From an uncultured Pluralibacter sp. (GTDB lineage Bacteria > Pseudomonadota > Gammaproteobacteria > Enterobacterales > Enterobacteriaceae), in the NCBI RefSeq assembly GCF_913775985.1, contig NZ_CAJYMB010000096.1, forward strand, positions 160,609 through 224,608: a DNA stretch of 64,000 nucleotides, given 5' to 3'. The notes beneath the pieces are model-generated. The model made no database searches. It had not been told where the DNA came from and saw only the letters and a program-made list of their open reading frames with translations. This document shows, piece by piece, positions 17,880-29,775 of the stretch (its first letter is position 1; every line of letters begins with the position of its first letter). The position numbers and the translations under genes are program-made.

Positions 17880-19298
17880 CTACTCTGCTTCCCCGGCAAC
17901 CTCCTGCACAATCGCCTTCAGCGTTGCTACTCCGGCTGACAGCACCGCCTCGTCCCAGGCTACAAAGCCCATCACCAGGCCATTCCACGCGGATTTATCG
18001 AAACAGAAGCCGGACAGCGCGCGCACGGAAAGCTGCTGCTGGCGGGCTTTTTCCACCACCCGCACGTCAGATATCGTCCGGTGCAGATGAAACACCAGCA
18101 GGGTGCCGGCCTTGTGATCCCGCACGGAGCCAAATTCCCCCAGCTGGTCACGCAGGCAGTTCAGCAGATGCTGGCGGCGCTGGGCGTAAATTTTGCGCAC
18201 CCGGCGCAGGTACTTGTAGCACTCGCCGTTGAAAATAAATTCGGCCAGCACCCGCTGGGGCAGCATCGACACTTTCGCCTGCGCCTGGGCGTGGCGAAAG
18301 GTGGCAATAAGCTGCGGGGGCAGGATCAGATAGCTGATGCGCAGCGAGCTTGAGAACAGCTTTGAAAAACTGCCGATATACAGGGTGCGGCCAATTTTGT
18401 CGAACGCCGCCAGGGCCGGAATGGGGCGGCCGCCGTAGCGGAACTCGCTGTCGTAATCATCCTCGATGATCCAGCCGTTATGCTTCTGCGCCCAGTAGAT
18501 AAACTCCATCCGCCGCCCCACCGACATGGTGCCGCCCAGCGGAAACTGGTGCGACGGCGTGATGATTGCCAGCCGGCTCTGCGGATGGAGGGCGCTGGCC
18601 TGCGCGCCGTCATCGTCGACGGGCAGGCGGTGGGTGCGCCGGTGGTTGGCCTCGATACAGCTGCGCACCGGCGAGTAGCAGGGATCTTCGATATTAAAAA
18701 TGTCCCCGTCCCGGGAAAGGGTATTGATGCAGATCTCCAGCGCTTCCGTGGAGCCCGCGGTAATAACGATCTGTTCCGGCTCGCACGCGATGCCGCGCCA
18801 TTCATACACGTGCAGCGCAATCGCCTGGCGCAGCAGCTGGTTAGCGCGATCCGCTTCGCCGAACATCATGGTATTCGGCTCCTGGCGGCAGAGCCGGGAA
18901 ATGGTCTTTGCCCACTGGTGAACAGGAAACAGCGCGCTGTCCAGCGCTCTGGCGTCAAACAGCGCGTTTTCGCCCAGCGCCTCAGCCGGGTGCAGTTCGC
19001 GGCGCGCGGCGCGCGGCACACGGGCGTTGTGCTTCAGCTCGCCCACCGCCTGCACCCGGTAACCCGCGCCGCGCACGCCTTCGATATAACCCTCAGTGAG
19101 TAGCTGCTCGTAGGCGTTGACCACGCTGGATCGCGAAATGCCCAGCTCGACGGCCAGGGTTCGGGTGGCGGGCAGCGGATCCCCTTCGTTCAGCGTCCCA
19201 ACCGTAATTTGCTCTTTGACCGCCTCATAAAGCTGGCGAAACAGCGGCTGCTGGCGCGAGCGGTCGAGGCTAAAAATCAGCGGATGGGCCTTCTTCAT
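17880..19298 (-). CDS. MocR-family (GntR-aminotransferase) regulator
   Basis: A 472-residue regulator. The N-terminal GntR winged helix (pattern PLFRQLYEAVKEQI, then LPATRTLAVELGISRSSVVN) is joined to a PLP-dependent aminotransferase-fold domain. That domain shows DDYDSEFRY and the lysine motif GSFSKLFSSSLRISYL, the expected PLP site. MocR proteins such as PdxR respond to PLP or amino-group ligands. The start at 19298 is preferred over one 17 codons upstream that has no ribosome site; even so, the site is weak. It is divergent from the DMSO-reductase-type operon and may share its control region. Confidence 0.85.
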   Translation of the reverse strand: MKKAHPLIFSLDRSRQQPLFRQLYEAVKEQITVGTLNEGDPLPATRTLAVELGISRSSVVNAYEQLLTEGYIEGVRGAGYRVQAVGELKHNARVPRAARRELHPAEALGENALFDARALDSALFPVHQWAKTISRLCRQEPNTMMFGEADRANQLLRQAIALHVYEWRGIACEPEQIVITAGSTEALEICINTLSRDGDIFNIEDPCYSPVRSCIEANHRRTHRLPVDDDGAQASALHPQSRLAIITPSHQFPLGGTMSVGRRMEFIYWAQKHNGWIIEDDYDSEFRYGGRPIPALAAFDKIGRTLYIGSFSKLFSSSLRISYLILPPQLIATFRHAQAQAKVSMLPQRVLAEFIFNGECYKYLRRVRKIYAQRRQHLLNCLRDQLGEFGSVRDHKAGTLLVFHLHRTISDVRVVEKARQQQLSVRALSGFCFDKSAWNGLVMGFVAWDEAVLSAGVATLKAIVQEVAGEAE

Positions 19299-19357
19299 AA
19301 AATTGGTCTGCTCAAAAATGACTAAATTGGATATTAAACAAATACCCATTATTTGTG

Positions 19358-19371
19358 ATGATTAGCGTCAA
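19358..19371 (+). promoter_or_regulatory. FNR box, class II position, for the DMSO-reductase-type operon
   Basis: ATGATTAGCGTCAA matches eight of ten conserved FNR positions (TTGAT-N4-ATCAA). A TG-extended -10-like CATGAT at 19391-19396 lies about 26 bases from the box centre, which is the class II FNR arrangement. It predicts anaerobic induction. Confidence 0.55.
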
Positions 19372-19447
19372 TCCGTAGTACTCACTTCTGCATGATTTTC
19401 ACAGCGTCCTTCACGGGCGTTAATTGTCCCTGGACAGGAAAATACCC

Positions 19448-21880
19448 ATGGCGAAATCAGCCTCTCATCTACTCTCTATCGAATTAAAAAGACGCTCTTT
19501 CCTGAAGGCTTCTGCCGCTGCCGGCGCTGCTGCGAGCGTTGCCGGTCTGCCGTTTAAGGCGCTGGCGCAGGATACCGACACGCCGCCTTCACCGGTGAAA
19601 CCGGAGACCAAAATCATCTCCGGCACCTGCACCAGCGACTGCGGCAGCCGCTGCCTGCTGCGCCACCACGTTGAAAACAACGTCGTGGTGCGCACCGAAA
19701 CGGACGATCTGGCGCCGGACACCGAAGAGTTCCCGCAGGCCCGCGCCTGCCTGAAAGGGCGCTCCACCCGCCAGCGTCTGTACACGCCGAACCGCCTGAA
19801 ATACCCGATGAAGCGCGTCGGCAAGCGCGGCGAAGGCCGCTTCGAGCGCATCACCTGGGATGAGGCGCTTGATACTATCGCAGACTCGATTAAACATATA
19901 CGCCAAAAATATGGTAACGAGGCCATTTATACTCACCACGGTATGGCTTTGATCGACTCCGCCGTCAACAACACCTGGTGCAGCATGTCGCCGTTTGCGC
20001 GCATGATGAACCTGTACGGCGGCTACCTGGAGTTCCACGACTCCTACAGCTCCTCGCAGATCCACGCCGCCTTTAACAGCCTGTACGGCACCTACGAAGG
20101 CAACACGCCCGACGACATGATCAACACCGATCTGGTGGTGAACTTCGGGCAGAACTACGCCGAAATGTCCCTTGGCGGCAACGTCCAGTTCTACGGCATC
20201 CAGCGGGATCGTAAAAAGCGCAACTACAAGATGGTCTACATCGATCCGCGCTATTCCGATACCTGCCTCGGCCGCGAAGATCTGTGGATCCCGATCCGTC
20301 CGGGCACCGACGCCGCTCTGGCCGCTGGCCTGGCGTGGGTGATGATCACCGAAGATCTTGTGGACCAGGCGTTCCTCGACAAATACTGCGTCGGCTACGA
20401 CGAGAAAACCCTGCCGGAAGGTGCCCCGGCTAACGGCCACTACAAAGCCTACATCCTCGGCGAAGGGGAAGACGGCACGGCGAAAACCCCGCAGTGGGCA
20501 GAAAAAATTACCGGCGTGCCGGTGGCGACGATCGTCAAGCTGGCGCGCGACATGGCGGCGGCTAACCGCTGCTGCGTGATTGCCAGCCGCGGCATCAACC
20601 GCCACATCAACGGTGAAAATACCGTGCGCGCGGTCTGCACCCTGGCAAGCCTGACCGGCAACGTCGGTATTTCCGGCGGCAACACCGGCCTCGCTACCGC
20701 CGCGTGGCAGATGCCGTACCCGTCCACCCTGCCGGTTGCGCCGAACCCGGTGAAGAAAACCATTCCGTGCAGCAAGTGGGTAGACGGTATTCAGCGTCCG
20801 CTGACCCGGGCAAAAGACGGCCTGAAAGGCGGCGAAAGCACCACCACGCCGATCAAGTTCTTCTGGGGCTACGGCACTAACGGCCTCGCCAACATGCACC
20901 CGGACATCAACCACGTCACCAAGCTGGTGGCCGACGAGTCGCTGCTGGAGATGATTGTCATCATCGACAACCACATGACGCCGTCCGCCAAGTTTGCCGA
21001 CATCCTGCTGCCGGATCTCTCCTCCATCGAGCGCGAAGAAATTGTCGCCACCTCGGTGAACAGCGGCACCGACCTGCGCATTTACATCAAGCCGGCGGTG
21101 ACGCCGATGTTTGAGAACCGCGACTGCTACACCATCTGCGCCGGTATCGCCGAACGCCTGGGCATCAAAGACGAATTCACCGAAGGCCGCAGCGTGCAGG
21201 ACTGGCTGCGCTGGATGCACCAGAAAGCCGAAGCCAACATGCCGGGCCAGATCCCGTCCTTTGAGGAGTTCCGCGAGAAAGGGATCCTGAAAGTGAAGGG
21301 CAAGCCGATTGTCGCGCTGAAAGACTTCCGCGAAGATCCTGAAGCGCATCCGCTGAAAACCCCGTCGGGCAAAATCGAGCTTTATTCCGCCCAGCTGGTG
21401 GAAGAGAGCAAAACCCTGGAGCTTGAGCCCGGCGAGAAAATCACCGCGCTGCCGGAGTACCTCAAAGCCTACCGCGGCTACGACGACGCGCTGGCGAAGA
21501 AATACCCGCTGCAGCTGGTGGGCTGGCACAGTAAAAAACGCGCCAACTCGGTCTACGACAACGTCAGCCTGCTGCGCGAATTCCCGAACCAGCTGTGGAT
21601 CCACCCGGTGGATGCCGAGGCACGCAACATCAAGCACGGCGATCGCATTGAAGTGTTTAACGATAAAGGCCGCCTGACCATTGAAGCCAAAGTCACCAAC
21701 CGCATTATGCCCGGCGTCACCGCAATGCCGATCGGCGCGTGGTACAGCCCGGACAAAAACGGCGTGTGCCACAACGGCAGCATGAACGTTTTAACCTTTC
21801 ACGGCTTCTCCGCCTACAGCAAAGGTTCCGCGCAGCACACCAATCTGGTTGACGTAAAACTCTGGGAAGGTCAGGAATAA
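19448..21880 (+). CDS. dmsA: Molybdopterin catalytic subunit of DMSO-reductase-family enzyme
   Basis: An 810-residue DmsA/YnfE-type oxidoreductase. The ATG at 19448 follows AGGA and starts a textbook Tat signal (RRSFLKA). After cleavage near ALA-QD comes the FeS cluster motif CTSDCGSRC with the later Cys in ARACLKGRS. A predicted serine molybdenum ligand lies in the FHDSYSSSQ region, and the C-terminal molybdopterin-binding domain contains GVTAMPIGAW. It would reduce an S- or N-oxide in the periplasm. Downstream genes supply the FeS subunit, anchor, chaperone and ferredoxin. The layout resembles the second dms-like operon of Salmonella; the true substrate is open. Confidence 0.9.
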   Translation: MAKSASHLLSIELKRRSFLKASAAAGAAASVAGLPFKALAQDTDTPPSPVKPETKIISGTCTSDCGSRCLLRHHVENNVVVRTETDDLAPDTEEFPQARACLKGRSTRQRLYTPNRLKYPMKRVGKRGEGRFERITWDEALDTIADSIKHIRQKYGNEAIYTHHGMALIDSAVNNTWCSMSPFARMMNLYGGYLEFHDSYSSSQIHAAFNSLYGTYEGNTPDDMINTDLVVNFGQNYAEMSLGGNVQFYGIQRDRKKRNYKMVYIDPRYSDTCLGREDLWIPIRPGTDAALAAGLAWVMITEDLVDQAFLDKYCVGYDEKTLPEGAPANGHYKAYILGEGEDGTAKTPQWAEKITGVPVATIVKLARDMAAANRCCVIASRGINRHINGENTVRAVCTLASLTGNVGISGGNTGLATAAWQMPYPSTLPVAPNPVKKTIPCSKWVDGIQRPLTRAKDGLKGGESTTTPIKFFWGYGTNGLANMHPDINHVTKLVADESLLEMIVIIDNHMTPSAKFADILLPDLSSIEREEIVATSVNSGTDLRIYIKPAVTPMFENRDCYTICAGIAERLGIKDEFTEGRSVQDWLRWMHQKAEANMPGQIPSFEEFREKGILKVKGKPIVALKDFREDPEAHPLKTPSGKIELYSAQLVEESKTLELEPGEKITALPEYLKAYRGYDDALAKKYPLQLVGWHSKKRANSVYDNVSLLREFPNQLWIHPVDAEARNIKHGDRIEVFNDKGRLTIEAKVTNRIMPGVTAMPIGAWYSPDKNGVCHNGSMNVLTFHGFSAYSKGSAQHTNLVDVKLWEGQE

Positions 21881-21883
21881 TTT

Positions 21884-22504
21884 ATGAGCAAGCAATATGG
21901 TTTTTATGTCGATACCGATAAGTGCGTAGGCTGCAATACCTGCCGGGTCGCCTGTAAAGACTTTTACAATCTGGATCTCGGGCAGAACTACCGCCGGGTG
22001 CTGGATTATGAAGGGGGCAAATGGACCCAGCGCGACAACGGCTGGGAGCCGGAGGTGTTCGCCTATTACGTCTCCATCTCCTGCAACCACTGCAGCGAAC
22101 CGGCCTGCGTCAAGGGCTGCCCGACCGGCGCAATGCACAAGCGTGAAGACGGCTTCGTGGTGGTGAATCAGGACGTCTGCGTCGGCTGCCGCTACTGCGA
22201 AATGCGCTGCCCGTACGGCGCGCCGCAGTTCGACCACAAGAAAAAGGTGATGAGCAAATGCCACGGCTGCTTTGACCGCGTTGCGGTGGGCAAGCTGCCT
22301 ATCTGCGTGCAGTCCTGCCCGCAGCGTGCGCTGGACTTTGGCCCGATTGAAGAGCTGCGCGCCAAATACCAGGGCAGCGCTGACGTGGCGCCGCTGCCGT
22401 CGCCGGAGCTGACCAAGCCTAACGTCATTATTGCCGGCAACAAAAATCTGCGCCCGAGCGCGGATACCGCAGGGAACCTACAAAACAAAAAAGAGATACT
22501 GTGA
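21884..22504 (+). CDS. dmsB: Four-cluster ferredoxin subunit (DmsB-like)
   Basis: A 206-residue iron-sulfur subunit with four Cys-rich cluster motifs: CVGCNTCRVACKD, CNHCSEPACVKGCP, CVGCRYCEMRCP, and CHGCFDR with CVQSCP. It relays electrons from the membrane anchor to the molybdenum subunit. It starts three bases after the dmsA stop and overlaps the anchor gene by four bases. Confidence 0.92.
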   Translation: MSKQYGFYVDTDKCVGCNTCRVACKDFYNLDLGQNYRRVLDYEGGKWTQRDNGWEPEVFAYYVSISCNHCSEPACVKGCPTGAMHKREDGFVVVNQDVCVGCRYCEMRCPYGAPQFDHKKKVMSKCHGCFDRVAVGKLPICVQSCPQRALDFGPIEELRAKYQGSADVAPLPSPELTKPNVIIAGNKNLRPSADTAGNLQNKKEIL

Positions 22505-23307
22505 TGATGGATAACCTACCACTGGTTTTTTTCACCGTTCTGGCGCAAGCCTCCGTCGGTTTATGCCTGGCGCTTTGCGCCATGCGCCTTGCCGCACCCG
22601 GCAGCGTGTCGCGCTTCTTTACCCGCGGCTACATTACGGCGCTGGTGCTGCTCTCCGTCGCGGGGATGGCCTCCTTTGGCCACCTCGGCCGCCCGATGCG
22701 CGTGCTTAACGTGTTCCTCGGCCTGGGCCACGCCTCGCCGCTGAGTCTGGAAATTATCGGCGTGATACTGTTCGGCGGCTGCCTGGTGCTGGCGCTGCTG
22801 TCCACCCTGGTGGCGCAGCAGAAATGGCTGACCCTGGCAGCGCTGCTGCCGGCCGCGGCCGGTCTGGTGTTCGTTTTCGCCATCTCCCACGTTTATAACC
22901 TGGACACCGTCAGCCCGTGGAACTCCATGCTGACGCCGCTGCAGTTCTACGTGACCGCGCTGCTGCTGGGCTTCTTCGTGGCCTGGCTGCTGCGCTCCCC
23001 GGACAGCAAGCAGCAGGGCGTGGTGCTGGTCGGTATCGGTATCGCCATCGCCGGCCTGCTGATCCTCCAGCCGTCGATGTTCATGTACTACGGCGAGATC
23101 CAGGCCGGCGCGCTGGAAGCCTTTGTCCCGGCGTTCCCGCTGCTGCGCTTTGTGCTGCTGGCCGCGGCGCTGGTGCTGTGGTTCGTCGCCCTGCACAAAG
23201 AGCGGGCGCACTGGGTGCTCGGCTTCGGTATCTGCGGGCTGCTGTTTGCCTCGGAGCTGCTGGGCCGCGCCTACTTTTATGACTTGCTGAACCTCCGGTT
23301 ACTGTAA
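22501..23307 (+). CDS. dmsC: DmsC-like membrane anchor / menaquinol oxidase subunit
   Basis: A 268-residue integral membrane protein with about eight helices and the DmsC-family feel, e.g. FGHLGRPMRVLNVFLGLGHASPLS near the second helix, including a conserved His. It anchors the reductase and oxidises menaquinol. It overlaps the FeS-subunit gene by four bases. Confidence 0.88.
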   Translation: MMMDNLPLVFFTVLAQASVGLCLALCAMRLAAPGSVSRFFTRGYITALVLLSVAGMASFGHLGRPMRVLNVFLGLGHASPLSLEIIGVILFGGCLVLALLSTLVAQQKWLTLAALLPAAAGLVFVFAISHVYNLDTVSPWNSMLTPLQFYVTALLLGFFVAWLLRSPDSKQQGVVLVGIGIAIAGLLILQPSMFMYYGEIQAGALEAFVPAFPLLRFVLLAAALVLWFVALHKERAHWVLGFGICGLLFASELLGRAYFYDLLNLRLL

Positions 23308-23339
23308 CCTTCGTTTCACGATGTGTACGTCAGGTATTT

Positions 23340-24038
23340 ATGTCGCAACAAACTATTGCCCGACATGATACGGATGACCATTTCCCCGGGCTCCTGCCGG
23401 AGCTCGGGATAATGTGTCAGTCGTTATATGTCATCTTTCACCAGTCGCCCACAGCCGGCCAGCTTGAAATGCTGGACGGCTTTGCGCTTTTTAACAACCA
23501 CTTCCAGGCGCGGAATAACCCGCAGGCGATCGCCAGCCTCGCGGCGCTGCAGGCGCTGTGCCAGCAGGCCGATGCAGAGCAGATCCATACCCTGGCCGCT
23601 GATTATCAGCAGCTGTTTATCGGCCCCGGCGATCTCGCCGCGCCGCCGTGGGGCTCGGTCTACCTGCACCCTAACAAAGAGATGTTTGACGACTCGGCAG
23701 TGGAGGTGGATCGCTTCTATCGCCGCCACGGTCTGGCGCTGGATACCGGCGTTAACGAACCGGCGGATCATATTGGCCTGATGTTCGCGTTTCTCGCCTG
23801 GCTCTGCGCCCGGGATCTCGACGAGCGCTACAGCAACCCCGGCTCGCAGCGCTGGAAGACGGTCATCGGTGAATTTACCGGCGACTATCTGCTGACCTGG
23901 TCCGGACACTTTTTGGGCCTCGTAAATCAGCGGGCGACCACGCCGTTTTATCAGCACGTCGCCGTGCTGGCGGAAGCGGTTATCGCCGAGGTTGCCGCCT
24001 ACAGCGGCGCGGTGCGCAAACCCGCCATTATCTATTAA
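23340..24038 (+). CDS. TorD/DmsD-family maturation chaperone
   Basis: A 232-residue all-helical protein with the family motif PPWGSVYLHPNKEMFDD and an EPADHIGLMFAFLAWL block. Such chaperones bind the Tat signal of the molybdenum subunit and hold it until the cofactor is loaded. It follows the anchor gene by 32 bases and is taken to serve the same operon's catalytic subunit. Confidence 0.88.
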   Translation: MSQQTIARHDTDDHFPGLLPELGIMCQSLYVIFHQSPTAGQLEMLDGFALFNNHFQARNNPQAIASLAALQALCQQADAEQIHTLAADYQQLFIGPGDLAAPPWGSVYLHPNKEMFDDSAVEVDRFYRRHGLALDTGVNEPADHIGLMFAFLAWLCARDLDERYSNPGSQRWKTVIGEFTGDYLLTWSGHFLGLVNQRATTPFYQHVAVLAEAVIAEVAAYSGAVRKPAIIY

Positions 24039-24051
24039 CGGAGCGATCCGC

Positions 24052-24573
24052 TTGCATCCAAGACGCGCGTTGTTCAAAAAGATCAAGGACTCTGCGGCGC
24101 AGCTCGTGCCGCAGACCCGGGCCATCCGCCCGCCGTGGGCCGTCAGCGAGGGCCACTTCCAGAAGCGCTGCACCCGCTGCGGAGACTGCGTCACCGGCTG
24201 CCCGCGCAAAATCCTGCACTACTCCACTGAGCAGGATCTGGCGCTGCGCTTCTATCCGGTGATGCTGCTGGAAAACAACGGCTGTGACTTTTGCAGCGCC
24301 TGCGTCACCCGGTGCCAGACCGGGGCCCTCAGCCTGACCGAAGGCCGCAAGGCTCAGGCGCTGGCCGTCCTCAGCGGGATGTGCGTCAAGCAGTACGGCC
24401 AGTACTGCACCAACTGCGCCGACGCCTGCCCGGCGAACGCCATCAGCAGCGCGCCCGGCAGCATTCAGATTGACGCCGCCCGCTGCGACGGCTGCGGCGA
24501 ATGCACTCTGGCCTGCGGCGAGCGGGCGATTGCGATGGAGAAACGGCCCGCGGATCTGCCGCCGTCTCCCTGA
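24052..24573 (+). CDS. NapF-like ferredoxin-type protein
   Basis: A 173-residue cytosolic-type ferredoxin. A TTG start at 24052 is chosen because GGAG lies eight bases ahead; a longer frame starting at 23992 overlaps the chaperone gene. Cys groups are CTRCGDCVTGCP, CDFCSACVTRC, CTNCADACP and CDGCGECTLAC. NapF helps assemble FeS clusters in molybdoenzymes such as NapA, and this copy likely does so for the DMSO-reductase-type catalytic subunit. It is last in the operon and followed by a terminator. Confidence 0.82.
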   Translation: MHPRRALFKKIKDSAAQLVPQTRAIRPPWAVSEGHFQKRCTRCGDCVTGCPRKILHYSTEQDLALRFYPVMLLENNGCDFCSACVTRCQTGALSLTEGRKAQALAVLSGMCVKQYGQYCTNCADACPANAISSAPGSIQIDAARCDGCGECTLACGERAIAMEKRPADLPPSP

Positions 24574-24619
24574 ACGACTCCGCGCGATATATCGGCGCGT
24601 TTTCAGCTTCAACCCGATA

Positions 24620-24649
24620 CGGGCGGCGTATATCGCCGCCCGCATTTTT
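24620..24649 (+). terminator. Terminator of the DMSO-reductase-type operon
   Basis: CGGGCGGCG and CGCCGCCCG form a 9-bp stem around TATAT, followed by CATTTTT. Confidence 0.88.
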
Positions 24650-24764
24650 CCTGCAATCGTGACCCTGGCGACCAATCGCTCCTGCACGTAATTCCTCCGT
24701 TCGCCCCCGGGCGCTATCCTTAAGCTGTATTGTGTTTTCCCCTTAGTTACACCACGGAGGCTCA

Positions 24765-25145
24765 ATGACCGTTCTGCGAATTGTGGCGAACCTGCACACC
24801 GACGACTTCAGCCGGGCGCGCGGGTTCTATCAGGATATTCTCGGGCTTGAACTCATGATGGACCACGGCTGGATCCAGACCTTCGGCAGCCGCGCGCAGA
24901 TGCCGGTGCAGATAAGCCTCGCCGCCGGGGGCGGTTCCGGCACGCCGGTACCCGATCTCTCTGTCGAGGTGGACGACGTGGACGCGGTACTGCAGCGGGT
25001 AAGGGCAGCGGGTTACGCCGTGGAATACGGCCCGGTAGATGAACCCTGGGGCGTGCGCCGCTTCTATGTGCGCGATCCGCTGGGCAAGCTGATCAATATT
25101 CTTTCCCACTGCAGCGAGCCGTTAACTGTGAGTCCGCTCAATTAA
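24765..25145 (+). CDS. Glyoxalase/bleomycin-resistance (VOC) fold protein
   Basis: A 126-residue vicinal-oxygen-chelate protein with LHTDDFSRARGFYQDILGLEL at the start and WGVRRFYVRDPLGKLINIL at the end, the two beta-alpha-beta modules of the family. Members include dioxygenases, isomerases and antibiotic-binding proteins. Nothing in the sequence or in neighbouring lacZ tells its substrate. Confidence 0.85.
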   Translation: MTVLRIVANLHTDDFSRARGFYQDILGLELMMDHGWIQTFGSRAQMPVQISLAAGGGSGTPVPDLSVEVDDVDAVLQRVRAAGYAVEYGPVDEPWGVRRFYVRDPLGKLINILSHCSEPLTVSPLN

Positions 25146-25197
25146 CGCCGCGCGGCGCGTTGCCTGCTGCCCGCGTACAGGGTAATAACGACGTTAA

Positions 25198-28344
<3,147 letters not shown>

Positions 28345-28360
28345 CGTGAGGAGGCTTAAC

Positions 28361-28525
28361 ATGCTGAAAAGACGCTATTTCGACAGCGGGCATGCCCGTT
28401 TTTACTCCCAAACCCTATCCGCGCGGCATACGGCCGCGCCAGAATGGGAGTATCAACATGGCAAGAACACGAGCACAGCGCCGGCATCACGCGCGGCGAT
28501 TAAAGCGGGTAAGGCGTTGGTATAA
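28361..28525 (+). CDS. Possible 54-residue leader ORF
   Basis: This short frame has one of the best ribosome sites in the window, GAGGAGG six bases before ATG, 16 bases after the lacZ stop. Its first residues are basic (MLKRRYF). Its second half overlaps, in another frame, the start of the Cys-rich small protein gene, and a terminator-like hairpin lies inside it. It may be a translated leader coupling the small protein to lacZ. No similarity is recognised, and it may be spurious. Confidence 0.35.
   Translation: MLKRRYFDSGHARFYSQTLSARHTAAPEWEYQHGKNTSTAPASRAAIKAGKALV
28387..28403 (+). terminator. Short terminator-like hairpin after lacZ
   Basis: The palindrome CGGGCATGCCCG is followed by TTTTT. 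The stem is short (4-5 bp), so it may be only a partial terminator. Confidence 0.45.
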
Positions 28526-28676
28526 CAATGCCGGTGACGGCAGCCCGCGTGGCGTAGGCGCAGTATCGCGCACGCCCTGCCTCTGCAGCTGCTGGATGTG
28601 CGGCCACCCGCGCCGACATTTTGGCCCGGGAATGCAGGAGCTTCGCGCGGCGGCGCGAGCGGAAGAAGAGGTATGA
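28458..28676 (+). CDS. Small Arg-rich protein with Cys cluster
   Basis: A 72-residue protein with GGGAG seven bases before ATG. The N-terminus is strongly basic (RTRAQRRHHARRLKRVRR). The centre has CLCSCWMCGHPRRHFG, four cysteines plus His and Arg that look like a small zinc site. I recall similar unnamed small proteins with a CSCWMCGNPRR core in many bacteria, but no function. It suggests an RNA- or ribosome-binding protein (inference). A strong terminator follows directly. Confidence 0.65.
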   Translation: MARTRAQRRHHARRLKRVRRWYNNAGDGSPRGVGAVSRTPCLCSCWMCGHPRRHFGPGMQELRAAARAEEEV

Positions 28677-28680
28677 TCGT

Positions 28681-28710
28681 GCGGGCCCGCTTCTGGCGGG
28701 CCCGCTTTTT
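28681..28710 (+). terminator. Strong terminator after the Cys-cluster gene
   Basis: GCGGGCCCGC is repeated as a perfect 10-bp stem around TTCTG and followed by TTTTT. Its T run overlaps the last base pairs of the convergent regulator gene. Confidence 0.92.
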
Positions 28711-29701
28711 ATTCCGCCTCCTGCACCGTGCTGCTGAACCGGTGCCGGTAGTCGCTGGGGGACACCCCGAGCCGCTTTTTAAAGGTCCGGCGCATCTGCT
28801 CCTGTGAACTGAATCCCGTCTCGAAGGCTATCTGCTTCAGGCCGTGGCGGGAGGTTTCCAGAAACTGGCGGGCCAGCTCAAGGCGCACGTTTTCAATAAA
28901 CTGGCTGGGGGACTGGCCGGTCTGCTTTTTCAGAGTGCGCATAAAATTGCGCTCGCTCATGGCGAACAGCTCAGCCAGCCTGTGGATGCTGATATTTTCC
29001 TGCGGGTGCGCCAGTATCCATTCGCGGATCTTGGCCCCCAGCGGGTGCTCCTCTTCCTGGCTGAGCAGCAGAGCGCTGAACTGCGACTGGCCGCCCTGGC
29101 GCTTGAGGTACACCACCAGCTCCCGGGCGACGTTCAGGGCGATGTCCCGCCCGTAATCGTCCTCCACCAGCGACAGCGCCAGGTCAATTGAGGCGGTGAC
29201 TCCCGCCGAGGTCCAGATATGGCCCTGGCGGATAAAAATGGCGTCGCTGTCGACCCGCACCGCCGGATAGCGTTGCTGGAGCTTATCGGCCACCCGCCAG
29301 TGGGTGGTGGCGCGCAGCCCGTCCAGCAGCCCGGCCTCGGCGAGGAAAAACGAGCCGGAGCACAGCGCAATCAGCGCCCGGCTGCGGGCGCCGCGCTCTA
29401 TCAGCCAGCGGATGATTTCCGGGTTGTCCGCTACCGCGCGCTCTATATCCGGCGAGCCGAGAAACAGCACCCGCCCGCCGCAAATGCGCGGATCGTCAAG
29501 GGCTACCTCCGCCTGCAGGCTGATGTGGTTGTCGGACATCACCGGGCCGGGCGCGGCGGCGGCAAAAGAGACTTCATAGCCCGGCGGCCTGCCGGCGGCA
29601 ATGAGCTGGGCGTTGGCGTAGTTAAAAACGCTGAGCGGCCCGGTGGCCTCCAGCAGTTTAAAGCCGGGATAAAGGACAATAGCGATCTGCGAGTCTGCCA
29701 C
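28709..29701 (-). CDS. GlxA-like regulator (DJ-1/PfpI domain plus AraC DNA-binding)
   Basis: A 330-residue regulator starting at a GTG behind AGGAAAGG; a TTG seven codons earlier lacks a ribosome site. The N-terminal DJ-1/PfpI half has the nucleophile-elbow motif ALCSGSFFLAEAGLLDG. The C-terminal AraC half shows NISIHRLAELFAMSERNFMRTL and IAFETGFSSQEQMRRTFKK. Proteins of this layout sense small metabolites or stress. It lies only 23 bases after the T run of the formaldehyde-operon terminator, so its own promoter must overlap that hairpin or lie further up. It may regulate that operon (inference). Confidence 0.85.
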   Translation of the reverse strand: MADSQIAIVLYPGFKLLEATGPLSVFNYANAQLIAAGRPPGYEVSFAAAAPGPVMSDNHISLQAEVALDDPRICGGRVLFLGSPDIERAVADNPEIIRWLIERGARSRALIALCSGSFFLAEAGLLDGLRATTHWRVADKLQQRYPAVRVDSDAIFIRQGHIWTSAGVTASIDLALSLVEDDYGRDIALNVARELVVYLKRQGGQSQFSALLLSQEEEHPLGAKIREWILAHPQENISIHRLAELFAMSERNFMRTLKKQTGQSPSQFIENVRLELARQFLETSRHGLKQIAFETGFSSQEQMRRTFKKRLGVSPSDYRHRFSSTVQEAE

Positions 29702-29723
29702 GGGGTTACCTTTCCTGCGCAAA

Positions 29724-29760
29724 TAAAAAAGTCCATCAGTAAGGGGAGTTACTGATGGAC
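29724..29760 (-). terminator. Terminator after hexulose-phosphate synthase
   Basis: A perfect 12-bp stem (GTCCATCAGTAA / TTACTGATGGAC) with a 6-base loop is followed on the minus strand by TTTTTTATTT. Confidence 0.92.
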
Positions 29761-29775
29761 GTTGCGCGCGGGCAA

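Noticed and set aside
19589-21772. 727-codon open frame antisense to the DMSO-reductase catalytic gene
   Set aside because: Low-complexity Val/Gly/His-rich translation with no motifs; arises from strong codon bias on the true strand.
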